This document shows, one piece after another, positions 36,582 to 46,307 of a DNA stretch of 64,000 bases (position 1 is the stretch's first letter; the number at the start of each line of letters is the position of its first letter). Where the stretch lies: the NCBI GenBank assembly GCA_944326085.1, contig CALVCL010000012.1, forward strand, positions 238,874 through 302,873, in the 5' to 3' direction. The translations under genes were made by a program, and so were the position numbers. The notes beneath the pieces are model-generated. The model ran no database searches. It was not told where the DNA came from and was given only the letters and a program-made list of their open reading frames with translations. The DNA comes from an uncultured Tidjanibacter sp. (lineage in GTDB: Bacteria; Bacteroidota; Bacteroidia; Bacteroidales; Rikenellaceae).

Positions 36582-37955
36582 ATGAACTGTACGGAACCGA
36601 ACACACTGCTCGAAAACATGAGGGCATACCATGCCTTGGGCGCAACACGCAACCTGTCGTTTCGAAAGGAATATCTGCAACGCCTGCGCACCGCCGTCAA
36701 GACACGCACTCATGAAATAGAACACGCCTTGTACGAAGACCTGCGCAAATCGCCCGAAGAGGCATACATCAGCGAGATAAGTACCGTATTGGCCGAAATA
36801 GACGACCAGTTGCGCCATCTGCACAAAAGAGCACGCATACGCCGTGTACGCACGCCGCTGTTCATGTTTCCGTCACGATGCCGCATTATCCGCGAACCAA
36901 AAGGCACCGTACTGATAATGGCTCCGTGGAACTATCCATTCCTGCTTGCCCTCAATCCGCTTGTCGGTGCCATAGCGGCAGGCAACTGCGTTGTACTTAA
37001 GCCGTCACGGACATCGGCCGCTACGTGCGAATTAATCAAGTCACTCATAACCGATGTATTCCCGCCGGACTACGTAAGCGTATTCGATGGAAACCACGAC
37101 GAAACAGAAGCATTGCTCGAACAACGTTTCGACCATATCTTCTTTACGGGAGGAGCATCGTTCGGCCGCACCGTAATGCAACGTGCCGCCGAACATCTTA
37201 CTCCCGTGACACTGGAATTAGGAGGCAAAAGCCCCTGCATAGTCGACAGCGCAGCCGACATCGACCTTGCAGCACGCAAAATTGCATGGGGCAAATTCCT
37301 GAACGCCGGACAGACATGCATTGCGCCTGACTATCTGCTGGTTCACCGAAGCACCACAACTGCCCTGGTCAATAAGATAGGCGGATATGTCAACCGTTTC
37401 TATGGCGAGGACCTGCGGCGAAGCCCTGCGTATCCGCGTATCATCAACGACAAAGCCTTCTCCCGTTTGCAAGACTACATCAATCATGACAGCACAATAC
37501 TCTATGGGGGTGAATATGATGCCTCCGACCGTTTCATAGCCCCAACCATACTGCGTCCCGATTCCGAACAGTCACCCATAATGCAGGAAGAGATATTCGG
37601 ACCGATACTGCCTCTCATTGAATTCGACAATGTCGACGAGGCTGTCGACTTTGTCAACACACGCGAGAAACCGCTTGCACTATATTATTTCGGACGACGC
37701 GCCGACGGCATGCATCTGCTCGGCCGCACCTCATCGGGTGGCGCATGCATCAACGATACAATAATGCACATAGCCAATCCCTCACTGCCGTTCGGCGGAG
37801 TAGGCAAAAGCGGAATGGGGCGTTACCACGGACGCTATTCGTTCGAAACATTCTCAAATATGCGCTCAACGGTAATATCGCTCCAACATGCTGACATACC
37901 GCTACGTTACCCGCCTTATCACAAGACTTTCAGCCTGCTCAAAAAATTGCTGTAA
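36582..37955 (+). CDS. Aldehyde dehydrogenase, class 3-like
   Basis: NAD(P)-dependent aldehyde dehydrogenase of 457 aa. The general-base Glu lies in TLELGGKSP and the catalytic Cys in NAGQTCIAP. The cofactor region MAPWNYPFLLALNPLVGA is typical. The length and a C-terminal region with hydrophobic character resemble class 3 (AlkH/fatty aldehyde) enzymes. The substrate is unknown. It stands alone, divergent from the M16 pair. Confidence 0.92.
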   Translation: MNCTEPNTLLENMRAYHALGATRNLSFRKEYLQRLRTAVKTRTHEIEHALYEDLRKSPEEAYISEISTVLAEIDDQLRHLHKRARIRRVRTPLFMFPSRCRIIREPKGTVLIMAPWNYPFLLALNPLVGAIAAGNCVVLKPSRTSAATCELIKSLITDVFPPDYVSVFDGNHDETEALLEQRFDHIFFTGGASFGRTVMQRAAEHLTPVTLELGGKSPCIVDSAADIDLAARKIAWGKFLNAGQTCIAPDYLLVHRSTTTALVNKIGGYVNRFYGEDLRRSPAYPRIINDKAFSRLQDYINHDSTILYGGEYDASDRFIAPTILRPDSEQSPIMQEEIFGPILPLIEFDNVDEAVDFVNTREKPLALYYFGRRADGMHLLGRTSSGGACINDTIMHIANPSLPFGGVGKSGMGRYHGRYSFETFSNMRSTVISLQHADIPLRYPPYHKTFSLLKKLL

Positions 37956-38090
37956 ACATACACTGCAGCACACGCATCGCAAAACGGCATACTAAAAATA
38001 AGATTTTTTCGTATCATTGCAACCTGCTACAAGTGTTCTGTCAGCACTGACAGGCAATATGTCGTGCCCACAGCAAACAGTTTACAGTCA

Positions 38091-38546
38091 ATGATGGATT
38101 TCCTGCTCGATTACGGATACATAGGCCTTTTCATAGGCGCGTTTCTCGCAGCCACCATACTGCCGATGAGTTCCGACGTTCTGCTCGTCGGTCTGCTTGC
38201 CGTAGGTGCCGACCCATATCTTTGCGTCATAGTAGCCACGACAGGCAACTGGCTCGGCGGTCTAACGTCGTATTGGCTTGGCCGAGCCGGAAAATGGGAG
38301 TGGATAGAAAAATATTTCAAGGTCAAAAAGGAGACAATCGAGAAACATCAGCATAAGGTCTCCCGCTACGGAAGCCTGCTTGCATTCCTCACATGGCTCC
38401 CCCTGATAGGCGACGTAATGGCCATAGCCTTGGGTTTTTACCGTGTCGACTGGAAAAAAACCACGGTTTTCATGCTGATAGGCAAAGGCGCACGCTTCGT
38501 AACATGGGCACTGCTGTTTTATTGGGTAGAACCTCTGTTCGGCTGA
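38091..38546 (+). CDS. YqaA/DedA family inner-membrane protein
   Basis: Membrane protein of about 151 aa. It has helices near residues 5-25, 35-55 and 120-145, with the conserved acidic and glycine-rich segments LPMSSDVLLVG and GNWLGGLTSYWLGR typical of the YqaA branch of the DedA (SNARE-associated) family. Members act in lipid carrier or membrane homeostasis. The ATG at 38091 gives the usual N-terminus; a GTG at 38064 is the alternative. No operon partner. Confidence 0.85.
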   Translation: MMDFLLDYGYIGLFIGAFLAATILPMSSDVLLVGLLAVGADPYLCVIVATTGNWLGGLTSYWLGRAGKWEWIEKYFKVKKETIEKHQHKVSRYGSLLAFLTWLPLIGDVMAIALGFYRVDWKKTTVFMLIGKGARFVTWALLFYWVEPLFG

Positions 38547-38650
38547 TTTTCAACCTTAAATATTGACAGCGGCATACATCTAAAAACGGTTTCGACATGA
38601 CGGTCAATCAAAAAACATATTCCGCATCATTACTTTTAAAAAAATCTTTC

Positions 38651-38658
38651 TACATTTG
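38651..38658 (+). promoter_or_regulatory. -7 promoter element of the first three-module lipoprotein gene
   Basis: TACATTTG fits TAnnTTTG. It would give a leader of about 110 nt before the ATG at 38777. I see no hairpin terminator within that leader. Confidence 0.55.
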
Positions 38659-38776
38659 TGAAATGTGGATATTTTTGTTTGAGCAAAACAATAAACACAT
38701 GCAACATTACAGACACTGTCAACGTCTTTAATTTACGACACAACGCAATAAACACACAATATTAAATTCAATAGCA

Positions 38777-40324
38777 ATGAGAAAACTATTTTTATTGGCA
38801 GCCGCTTTCATCGGCGTAACAATGGTTTCCTGCAAAGATCCACAGGGCACCACTTCTAACCCGACAGACTTCTCGCCGAGGTTGAGCGAGGCCATATACT
38901 ACGGTGCAAAATTGTCGACAACGGCAAATGTAGGTTATTACAGCATTACTTTCAGCGACGCTAACGATCCGAACAAGACCCTGCGTCTCGACCTGCTCGG
39001 CAGCCTCGTAAATGAAGGTGCAACTCCCCAGTTGCTTGCAGGCACATACGCGTTCGGTTCCAAAGAAGAACTTACCGACAAGACTTTCTTCGCTGCAACC
39101 AGTGCAGAGGATGCAGAAGGTACAATCTACAATACCGGCACCGAGACGATGCTCGTTACCGGCGGTACTGTAACCGTTCAGCTCGGTACAAGTTCTTCAT
39201 ACACCATCACCATGAACCTTACCCTTGGTGACGAAAGCGTTAATTGGAAATTCAGCGGCAGGCTGACATTCACCGACGAACGCGTAGAAATCCCCAGAGA
39301 GCCGCGAGTTGCCACCAACTACGGTTTGGCTTATAACGGGACATACAATCTTGCATCCGAACCGCTTGGTCTTATCATGCTTGTTCTCACCGATGAGGTC
39401 AATGCCCCGAACGAACGTCTCCAGACAATCATTACAATTCCAGCGCCGGAAGATCCCAACAAGGCTGAAATCCCCGTAGGCGAATTTAAAGTTGTTGACC
39501 AGGCTACCGGTCCTTATCAGGTACTCGCTGGCATGACCACTCCCGAAACCCCGACCATGGAGGCATACGTTGAAGGCAAGATAGCTACCCGCGGCGTAAT
39601 GATTGATGCCGGCACCGTAACCATCACAAAAAATGATGACGGCACATACGACATCTCCACTAATTTGGAAGGTTTGAAATTTGAGCGTATAGGCGGTGAT
39701 GTCGAATACAGCGCACGCGTCGACGGTGTAGTTTATACTATGGACGATGTTGAGTTCCCAGAATATCCGGAAGACATTACCAGACCGTCTTCATCTATCG
39801 ATGAAGACATAACATTGGAAGCCCTGTCCAATTCTTTCGTTGACTGGACATATTCCGATGCAAACTACCAGACCAAATTGTGGCGTCTTATTCTCTCCAC
39901 CGACAACGTTACCATTACTCCGGCTGAAGACTTCGACCAGACAGGAAATGTAATTATGGAAGGTGAAGAAGATGGCACAGTTCTCAGCATACAGATAATT
40001 ACCAACGCCGATGTAACAACCATCCCGACAGGAACATTCGCTATGGACAACTCATACGGCATAATAAACCCCAACAAAACACTCCCTGCACAGCTCAGCA
40101 CTACAGATGCTTTGGCTGTATATGCAGGTACTTGGTACAATGAAGTAGGCCCGAATGAAAAAGGCGAATTCAGTGCCTTGAGAGGAGCAGGTGCCGTAGC
40201 CGGTAAAGGCGAGATTACCATAACCAACACAGGCGGCAACGAATACACAGTGGAGGTTGAAATGTATGACAAGTTCGACCATTCCATAACAGGTACCATT
40301 ACCACTACAATGACCATGCAATAA
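38777..40324 (+). CDS. Three-module beta-rich lipoprotein, paralog A
   Basis: Lipoprotein of 515 aa with signal peptide and lipobox VSCK (Cys20). The mature protein appears to be three degenerate modules of ~150 residues. Each has a strand ending GTY or GTF, a G-T/E-V/I-T-V/I-T strand (GGTVTVQ, AGTVTIT, KGEITIT) and a closing strand set such as YTITMNL, YDISTNL and YTVEVEM. No known domain was recognised. The next gene encodes a paralog of the same build. Its signal and acidic composition suggest a surface or periplasmic protein. Function unknown. Confidence 0.75.
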   Translation: MRKLFLLAAAFIGVTMVSCKDPQGTTSNPTDFSPRLSEAIYYGAKLSTTANVGYYSITFSDANDPNKTLRLDLLGSLVNEGATPQLLAGTYAFGSKEELTDKTFFAATSAEDAEGTIYNTGTETMLVTGGTVTVQLGTSSSYTITMNLTLGDESVNWKFSGRLTFTDERVEIPREPRVATNYGLAYNGTYNLASEPLGLIMLVLTDEVNAPNERLQTIITIPAPEDPNKAEIPVGEFKVVDQATGPYQVLAGMTTPETPTMEAYVEGKIATRGVMIDAGTVTITKNDDGTYDISTNLEGLKFERIGGDVEYSARVDGVVYTMDDVEFPEYPEDITRPSSSIDEDITLEALSNSFVDWTYSDANYQTKLWRLILSTDNVTITPAEDFDQTGNVIMEGEEDGTVLSIQIITNADVTTIPTGTFAMDNSYGIINPNKTLPAQLSTTDALAVYAGTWYNEVGPNEKGEFSALRGAGAVAGKGEITITNTGGNEYTVEVEMYDKFDHSITGTITTTMTMQ

Positions 40325-40345
40325 TCAATATTCTGGTTTCAAGAC

Positions 40346-40370
40346 AAGCCCCCTGCACTGTAGGGGGCTT
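40346..40370 (+). terminator. Terminator after paralog A
   Basis: Stem AAGCCCCCT / AGGGGGCTT with a 7-nt loop followed by TTTTAATTTT. A strong intrinsic terminator, so the two paralogs are transcribed separately. Confidence 0.9.
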
Positions 40371-40415
40371 TTTTAATTTTATTGAAACGGACAAAGAGTA
40401 AAAACCATCCGCATA

Positions 40416-40448
40416 TTGCATTTATTAAGGCAAAAATCATTACTTTTG
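40416..40448 (+). promoter_or_regulatory. Promoter of paralog B
   Basis: TTG (40416-40418), 22-nt spacer, TACTTTTG (40441-40448). The leader to the ATG at 40603 would be ~145 nt. A second independent promoter is consistent with the terminator after paralog A. Confidence 0.5.
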
Positions 40449-40602
40449 TCATAATTGCCTTTGTTGCACTGCAGGACATAATACGGATAGCAATATCCTC
40501 AATCAGGCAATGCAACAAAACCACTATAAACTACATCTGCATATATAGGGCGTTTATAAAAGAATACACATATCATTATTCATATTTTTTAATTGCATTA
40601 CT

Positions 40603-42189
40603 ATGAAAAAGTTCCTATTTATGGCTGCGGCCGTGGTTATGGGTGCCTTGATGGTTGGATGCCAGGAACCTGGCGGCGAAACAACGCCTTCCACAGACTT
40701 TGTTCTCGTCAATGTAGACAATGCCGAATATTTCGGTGAATCAAGGTATGAAGGTCTCGGCTTCTACAAATTCACATTGTCCGACAAAACCGGCAACGCT
40801 GTAAATTTGGTATGTTTCGCCAATGTGGCCCCAAGCGCCAGCAACCCCAGGCTTACGAGCGGTACTTACAATCCCGGCTCCATGACAGAGCCTACTGTCC
40901 GTACATTCATCACAACCGCATCGGTAGATGACGAAGACGGTACTACATTTACCATCAACGGTACCGAATATCCCGTTGACGGTGGTACCGTAACGGTAAC
41001 TTCGGCTGTTTCCACCTATACCATCGATGTCAAACTGACCTCAGGGGAAACTGAATTCAAAGGCAAATTCACCGATGGCTCAATCAAATTCACGCCGATT
41101 GACCCGCTCTTCCCCGACAGGACTGCCGAACCCAACCCAAGGCCCATCACCTATATCGAAGGCTCGTACTCCGGTCCTGCTGCTCCCGGTGACGAAACTG
41201 CTCTCATAGTTATTGACCTTGTTTACAAAGGCGAGAACCTCGGCACAACCAATGCGGCCAATGTGGAAGCGCTTCAGTTGAGCGGTTACATTCCCGTACA
41301 GGAAAATAGCAACGAAGTAATCCTCCCCACAGGTACCTATACCATAGGCGATGCCAATTCGACGACAGCATTCAATCTGCTCCGTGGTTCTGTAGACAGC
41401 GAAAACGGTTACACCAACTCCTTCGAGTATTACACAGATGCCAGCAACACCATCACCAAGGGCTACATCATCGAAGAAGGCACAATGGAAGTAAGCCAGA
41501 ACGGCGAGGAATACACTATCACTGTCAATATGAAGGGCAAGAGGGCTGACCAGGCAGAAATCATCGGCGATAAACTCGAAGAAATCTCCTATTCGTACAC
41601 CGGTTCGCTCAAACCTTTGACCAACCTTGCGGACCCGACCTCTACTCTCGATGATGATATCAATTTGGGTACTTTCTCCAACAATGCACACGTAGAGGTT
41701 TACCGCAATGCTCAGAACGCTAACGGCAACACCGTTTGGTACTACTACATATGTGACGAAGGTTTGAATCTGTCGGTTTCCGGCGGCAATCTCAGTTTGA
41801 GCGGCGAAGGCGACATGATAATTCTGGCCCTTTTCGGTCCGAAAGAATGCGAACAGTCTGACGGCAATCCATTAGGCACATTCGAAATCGGTCCGTTCTT
41901 CGGTACATACTTCAATGAAAACGGTTACACCGCAATGCCTGGCCAGCCGATGGCTGAATACAGCGAAACTGGCATTAGCCCGAATGCAGGTTGCTACTAC
42001 ACCTACATTCAGAACCTCACCACCATTGAGTTCGCAGGCGCAATGCCCCAAAGCGGTAAAGTAACCACCAAACCCAGTGAGACCTCCGGCAACCAGATAG
42101 TTGAGTTCGAGTTCCAAGACAGGTTCGGCCACACTATCTCAGGTACCTACGATGGGCCTATGCAGGTAACAATCAAAGATGCAGAATAA
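40603..42189 (+). CDS. Three-module beta-rich lipoprotein, paralog B
   Basis: Lipoprotein of 528 aa with lipobox VGCQ (Cys20). It has the same three-module layout as the preceding gene, with module landmarks LTSGTYNPG, LPTGTYTIG and LGTFEIG and strands GGTVTVT, GTMEVS and GKVTTK. The C-termini align best (KFDHSITGT in paralog A and RFGHTISGT here). The pair looks like an old tandem duplication. It has its own promoter and terminator. Function unknown. Confidence 0.75.
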   Translation: MKKFLFMAAAVVMGALMVGCQEPGGETTPSTDFVLVNVDNAEYFGESRYEGLGFYKFTLSDKTGNAVNLVCFANVAPSASNPRLTSGTYNPGSMTEPTVRTFITTASVDDEDGTTFTINGTEYPVDGGTVTVTSAVSTYTIDVKLTSGETEFKGKFTDGSIKFTPIDPLFPDRTAEPNPRPITYIEGSYSGPAAPGDETALIVIDLVYKGENLGTTNAANVEALQLSGYIPVQENSNEVILPTGTYTIGDANSTTAFNLLRGSVDSENGYTNSFEYYTDASNTITKGYIIEEGTMEVSQNGEEYTITVNMKGKRADQAEIIGDKLEEISYSYTGSLKPLTNLADPTSTLDDDINLGTFSNNAHVEVYRNAQNANGNTVWYYYICDEGLNLSVSGGNLSLSGEGDMIILALFGPKECEQSDGNPLGTFEIGPFFGTYFNENGYTAMPGQPMAEYSETGISPNAGCYYTYIQNLTTIEFAGAMPQSGKVTTKPSETSGNQIVEFEFQDRFGHTISGTYDGPMQVTIKDAE

Positions 42190-42205
42190 TCTTGATACTT
42201 CCTCC

Positions 42206-42234
42206 AAGCGGAATGTCCGACGGACATTCCGCTT
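42206..42234 (+). terminator. Terminator after paralog B
   Basis: Fourteen-base arms (42206-42219 and 42221-42234) separated by a single base, followed by TTTTTT. A strong intrinsic terminator. Confidence 0.9.
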
Positions 42235-42286
42235 TTTTTTACAACGCAACAATCCGTGCGGCCGTGCATTTGTCGCATTTTTTCAC

Positions 42287-42294
42287 TACATTTG
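42287..42294 (+). promoter_or_regulatory. -7 promoter element of mqnA
   Basis: TACATTTG fits TAnnTTTG. Its position inside a longer open frame shows that translation cannot begin at 42256 and supports the ATG at 42370. Confidence 0.55.
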
Positions 42295-42369
42295 CAATCA
42301 CAAAATAAAAGTTCTCGCCGCACAACCGTGTGTGGCTTTGTTGAACCAATTTACGGCACTGTATGGACG

Positions 42370-43143
42370 ATGGCAGTTGGAAATACAAAAATCGCAGCGG
42401 TATCCTACCTGAATACCGTGCCGTTCATTTACGGCATCAACCACGCTGATATGCTCCGCGCCGACGTGTTGTTGGCACCGCCTGCACAATGTGCAAAAAA
42501 TTTCATAGACGGTAATGCGGACATAGCACTCGTACCCGCAGGGGCTCTCGACCTTATCCCCGATGCGGAAATAATCACGAACTTCTGTTTAGGCGCTGAA
42601 AAGAGCGTACGGACGGTTACTGTCATGAGCAACGTCCCGATAGCCGATGTCAGCAAGATATGGCTTGACTGTCATTCCATGACATCGGTACGCCTTACTA
42701 AAATCCTTGCTGACGAACTGTGGAATATCAAACCCGAATGGGCCGACCTGACGGACTATTCCGTGGTTGACAATCCCGCACCGAATGATGGCTTTCTTCT
42801 CATAGGCGACAAGGTCTTCAATCACGAAGGCCAGTTCCGATACACATATGACCTTGCTGACTGTTGGCGCGAACTTACCGGCAAGCCTTTCGTATTTGCC
42901 GTGTGGATAGCACGCAAGGGTTGTATTGCACCTGAAACCATTGATGCGCTGGAAAATTCGCTGGAACTCGGTGTGGAACGCATCTGGGAAGCGATTGTAG
43001 AATACGGCCACAGCGACAAGGATTATGCCTACGCTTATCTGACGGAAAACATCGACTTTCTGTTTGACTACGACAAGCGACAGGCTCTTGACCTGTACCG
43101 CGAAAAGGTAAAGAAGCTTACGGCACACGCCAATCCGGGCTAA
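42370..43143 (+). CDS. mqnA: Chorismate dehydratase MqnA
   Basis: First enzyme of the futalosine route to menaquinone, converting chorismate to 3-enolpyruvyl-benzoate. The protein (257 aa) has the periplasmic-binding-like fold of the MqnA/MqnD family. The N-terminus IAAVSYLNTVPFIYG is the family signature, and DIALVPAGAL follows. No other mqn gene is in the window. The gene implies that this organism makes menaquinone by the futalosine pathway, which fits a menaquinone-linked Hdr-like complex elsewhere in the window. Confidence 0.9.
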   Translation: MAVGNTKIAAVSYLNTVPFIYGINHADMLRADVLLAPPAQCAKNFIDGNADIALVPAGALDLIPDAEIITNFCLGAEKSVRTVTVMSNVPIADVSKIWLDCHSMTSVRLTKILADELWNIKPEWADLTDYSVVDNPAPNDGFLLIGDKVFNHEGQFRYTYDLADCWRELTGKPFVFAVWIARKGCIAPETIDALENSLELGVERIWEAIVEYGHSDKDYAYAYLTENIDFLFDYDKRQALDLYREKVKKLTAHANPG

Positions 43144-43234
43144 CGCAACGCTTAGGCGTAAGGACTTAGACCGTGACGGCTGGACAGGTCACGGCAGACA
43201 CAATGATTATACTACCCTAAGCGAAGAACAAGCC

Positions 43235-44185
43235 ATGATAACCATTTACCTTAAGCAATACAACAAAATTGTCCGTAACCCCGACCTCAAGATATTCGAC
43301 GAGTTGGGTTATGATGACATACTATGGATAGACCTATTCAATGCCTCCATAAAGGAACAGAAAGAGGTTGAGAGTTTCATGGAGATTAATCTCCAGTCAC
43401 GCCAGCAGGTAGAGGAGATTGAGACATCATCGAAATATTCGGAAACGGAGAATGCCATATTCTCCAATGCAGACTTCTTTGTACATTCGCCCGACGGCAT
43501 AACGGTAGAGCCGGTGTCATTCGTGATAAGCGAAGGTGTACTCATCACAGTACGCCAATCCGAATTCCGCACCTTCATGGAAGCCGAACGCAAACTGCAG
43601 ATAAACTCAAGGGCTTATACAACCGGCTACCACCTGTTCGTATCGATACTCGAAATCCGAATAGATGCCGATGCCGACGCCGTGGAGGCCGTATCGAAGC
43701 AGATTGCAACGCTCAGCAAGGAGATAGGCGGCCGCGACAGCGTTAGTCAGGACGAAATACGCCATATCAACACCCTGCAGGAAACCACTATGATGATGCG
43801 AGAGGTCATCTTCGACCGTCAGAGGCTTCTGTCCGGTATTCTCAAGAGCGAAAGATTCCCTAACGACATATACCCGCGTCTGCAGTTGATGATACGAGAC
43901 GTAAACTCAATAGTCAGCCACGCAGACTTCAGCTTCGAACGCCTCGACTTCCTGCGCGAAACGGCACTCGGTCTCATTAACCTCGAACTCAACAACACCA
44001 CCAAGATATTCACAATGGCATCGGTGTTCTTCATGCCGGCTACGCTCATTGCCAGCATATACGGCATGAACTTCAAGCACATGCCCGAGCTAGACTGGCG
44101 CCTCGGATATCCGGCAGCACTATTGCTCATGGTACTTGTGTCATTCCTGTGCTACCGTTTTTTCAAGCACAAGAAATGGCTGTGA
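43235..44185 (+). CDS. corA: CorA-family divalent cation transporter
   Basis: Magnesium/cobalt channel of 316 aa. A large cytosolic N-terminal domain is followed by two C-terminal helices. The first ends with the selectivity signature YGMN (residues ~277-280, in ASIYGMNFKHMP). The tail is Lys/His-rich. It is a single gene; a leader of ~90 nt separates it from mqnA, and no M-box riboswitch was recognised there. Confidence 0.94.
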   Translation: MITIYLKQYNKIVRNPDLKIFDELGYDDILWIDLFNASIKEQKEVESFMEINLQSRQQVEEIETSSKYSETENAIFSNADFFVHSPDGITVEPVSFVISEGVLITVRQSEFRTFMEAERKLQINSRAYTTGYHLFVSILEIRIDADADAVEAVSKQIATLSKEIGGRDSVSQDEIRHINTLQETTMMMREVIFDRQRLLSGILKSERFPNDIYPRLQLMIRDVNSIVSHADFSFERLDFLRETALGLINLELNNTTKIFTMASVFFMPATLIASIYGMNFKHMPELDWRLGYPAALLLMVLVSFLCYRFFKHKKWL

Positions 44186-44220
44186 TATCAGATATAATCT
44201 CCGTCCAGTCAATAATTTAT

Positions 44221-44228
44221 TAATTTTG
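44221..44228 (+). promoter_or_regulatory. -7 promoter element of the radical SAM-prfB pair
   Basis: TAATTTTG fits TAnnTTTG and lies 25 nt before the ATG at 44254. No clear -33 element. Confidence 0.45.
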
Positions 44229-44253
44229 CAGAAAGACTGAAACCATCAGAAAA

Positions 44254-45027
44254 ATGGCAACCAAACTGTACGACAACATAATATTCGGTCCGGTACACAG
44301 CCGACGTCTGGGTCTTTCGCTCGGCGTAAACCTGTTACCTCTGGACTGCAAGCTCTGCTCGTTCAACTGCATATATTGCGAGTGCGGATGGACTGAAAAG
44401 GGGCATCAACCGCGTTTCAACAAACGTGAAGACGTTTCACGCATGCTCGGCGCAAAACTCGAGGAGATGGCAGCCGCAGGTACTCCGCCCGACGTAATCA
44501 CATTTGCCGGAAACGGCGAACCTACCCTGCACCCCGAATTTGAGGCAATAATCGATGATGTCATCAAGGTACGCGACATACATGCTCCGCGCGCCAAGGT
44601 GTCGGTACTGACCAACGGTACGATGATAGGCCGCGAAAGTGTACGCAGGGCATTGCTCAGGGTCGACAACAACATCGTAAAACTCGATTCGGCTTTCGAC
44701 GACACCGTACGCCTCATCGATGACCCGCTCGGCAATTACAGCGTAGCCGAAACCGTCAAAAACATGAAACTGTTCAACGGCAGGCTCATAGTACAGACCA
44801 TGTTTCTGCGCGGCGAATACGAAGGCCGAACGGTGGACAACACCACTGAACGCGAGGTATCGGCATGGCTCAAGCTGATTGAGGAAATCAAACCCTACAA
44901 AGTCATGATATACACCGTCGACCGCGACACTCCTGCTCCCGACCTTCACAAGGTTCCTGTAGCAGAACTGGAACAGATAGCAACCCGCGTAAGGGCACTC
45001 GGCATAGAATGCCCCGTAGCAGGATAA
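44254..45027 (+). CDS. Radical SAM protein
   Basis: Radical SAM enzyme of 257 aa. The three cluster ligands are Cys35, Cys39 and Cys42 in CSFNCIYC (C-x3-C-x2-C). An additional Cys32 and Cys44 are nearby. The segment TFAGNGEPTLHPEF gives the conserved GGEP-like SAM contact. This is the compact class seen next to housekeeping genes in Bacteroidota, with unknown substrate. The prfB gene starts 9 bp downstream, so the two are an operon; a role in tRNA or ribosome modification is possible but unproven. Confidence 0.87.
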   Translation: MATKLYDNIIFGPVHSRRLGLSLGVNLLPLDCKLCSFNCIYCECGWTEKGHQPRFNKREDVSRMLGAKLEEMAAAGTPPDVITFAGNGEPTLHPEFEAIIDDVIKVRDIHAPRAKVSVLTNGTMIGRESVRRALLRVDNNIVKLDSAFDDTVRLIDDPLGNYSVAETVKNMKLFNGRLIVQTMFLRGEYEGRTVDNTTEREVSAWLKLIEEIKPYKVMIYTVDRDTPAPDLHKVPVAELEQIATRVRALGIECPVAG

Positions 45028-45036
45028 CAGACAGGG

Positions 45037-46161
45037 ATGATAACTACCGAACAAATAAAGGAACTGCTCCGTCGGCGTGATGAACTGCACCGCCACCTTG
45101 CCATAGACGACAAGGTAATAGAGCTTGACGAAGAACAGGCAAAGACACTCGCTCCTGATTTCTGGGAGAAGCCGGATGAAGCCGAAAAACAGCTTCGCAA
45201 GGTTGCCGGCATAAAAAGCTGGATAGACGATTACAACACCATAGACCGTTTGTGCGGCGACCTGGAACTCATGCCAGACTTCGTACGCGAAGGAGGTGCC
45301 TCGGAAGAGGAACTCGACACGCTCTACACAGACACTCTCACCCATATCGAGGCTCTCGAGATGCGCAACATGCTGCGCGGTCCTGAAGACAAAATGGGCG
45401 CAATCATGGACATAAACTCCGGTGCCGGCGGCACGGAAAGTCTCGACTGGGCTTCCATGCTGCTTAGAATGTACACACGTTGGGGCGAACTCAACGGCTA
45501 CAAGGTACGCATAGCAGACCTGCAGCCAGGCGAGGAAGTAGGTGTCAAATCGGCCACTCTCGAGTTCGAGGGCGATTATGCCTACGGCTATCTCAAGAGC
45601 GAAAACGGAGTACACCGCATGGTACGCCTGTCACCCTTCAACGCCAACAACAAACGACAGACCACATTCGCATCGGTCTTCGTGTCTCCGGCCGTGGATG
45701 ATACCATAGAAATCAACATCAATCCTGCCGATATCGAATGGGACACATACCGAAGCAGCGGTGCAGGCGGTCAGAATGTAAACAAGGTTGAAACTGGCGT
45801 ACGTCTGCGTTACAGTTCCAAGGACCCCGATACCGGCGAACCCATAGAGTACCTCATCGAAAATACAGAGACACGCTCCCAGCTCATGAACCGAGAGAAT
45901 GCCATGCGCATACTGCGCTCCAAGCTCTACCAGCGCGAACTCGAAAAGCGACAGGCCTTGCAGGCCCAACTCGAAGGACAGAAAAAGAAAATTGAGTGGG
46001 GTTCACAGATACGCAGCTACGTTTTCGACGACCGCCGTGTGAAGGACCACCGCACAGGCTACCAGACATCGGACGTTGAAAAAGTCATGGACGGAGAGAT
46101 AGACGATTTCATAAAAGCCTATCTTATGGAATTCGGAGCTTCCGACGCCAAATCCGAATAG
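45037..46161 (+). CDS. prfB: Peptide chain release factor 2, no programmed frameshift
   Basis: Release factor for UGA and UAA codons, 374 aa. The tripeptide SPF for stop-codon recognition is at about residues 199-201 and the catalytic GGQ near 244-246 in SSGAGGQNVNK. Many bacteria encode RF2 with an early in-frame UGA that requires a +1 frameshift. Here the frame runs unbroken, and at the corresponding place the codons are CTT GCC ATA GAC. Autoregulation by frameshifting is therefore absent. It follows a radical SAM gene by 9 bp and ends at a strong terminator. Confidence 0.95.
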   Translation: MITTEQIKELLRRRDELHRHLAIDDKVIELDEEQAKTLAPDFWEKPDEAEKQLRKVAGIKSWIDDYNTIDRLCGDLELMPDFVREGGASEEELDTLYTDTLTHIEALEMRNMLRGPEDKMGAIMDINSGAGGTESLDWASMLLRMYTRWGELNGYKVRIADLQPGEEVGVKSATLEFEGDYAYGYLKSENGVHRMVRLSPFNANNKRQTTFASVFVSPAVDDTIEININPADIEWDTYRSSGAGGQNVNKVETGVRLRYSSKDPDTGEPIEYLIENTETRSQLMNRENAMRILRSKLYQRELEKRQALQAQLEGQKKKIEWGSQIRSYVFDDRRVKDHRTGYQTSDVEKVMDGEIDDFIKAYLMEFGASDAKSE

Positions 46162-46174
46162 CAGCAACACCACT

Positions 46175-46217
46175 AAAACGACAAGCGGTATCCTTTCAGG
46201 ATACCGCTTGTCGTTTT
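46175..46217. terminator. Bidirectional terminator between prfB and the DUF4988 gene
   Basis: A perfect 20-bp inverted repeat (46175-46194 and 46198-46217) with a 3-nt loop, AAAA at the left end and TTTT at the right. It lies between convergent genes. Confidence 0.92.
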
Positions 46218-46307
46218 AGACCTCTTTACAAAAAACCGCGGGAAGGAGTTTACATCACTTCCCGCAGTCCACATACACATATTAACTGAAACACCTACAT
46301 AACCGAA

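Noticed and set aside
45037..45150. Search for a programmed frameshift in prfB
   Set aside because: The frame is continuous from a good ATG and has no in-frame TGA near the usual site.
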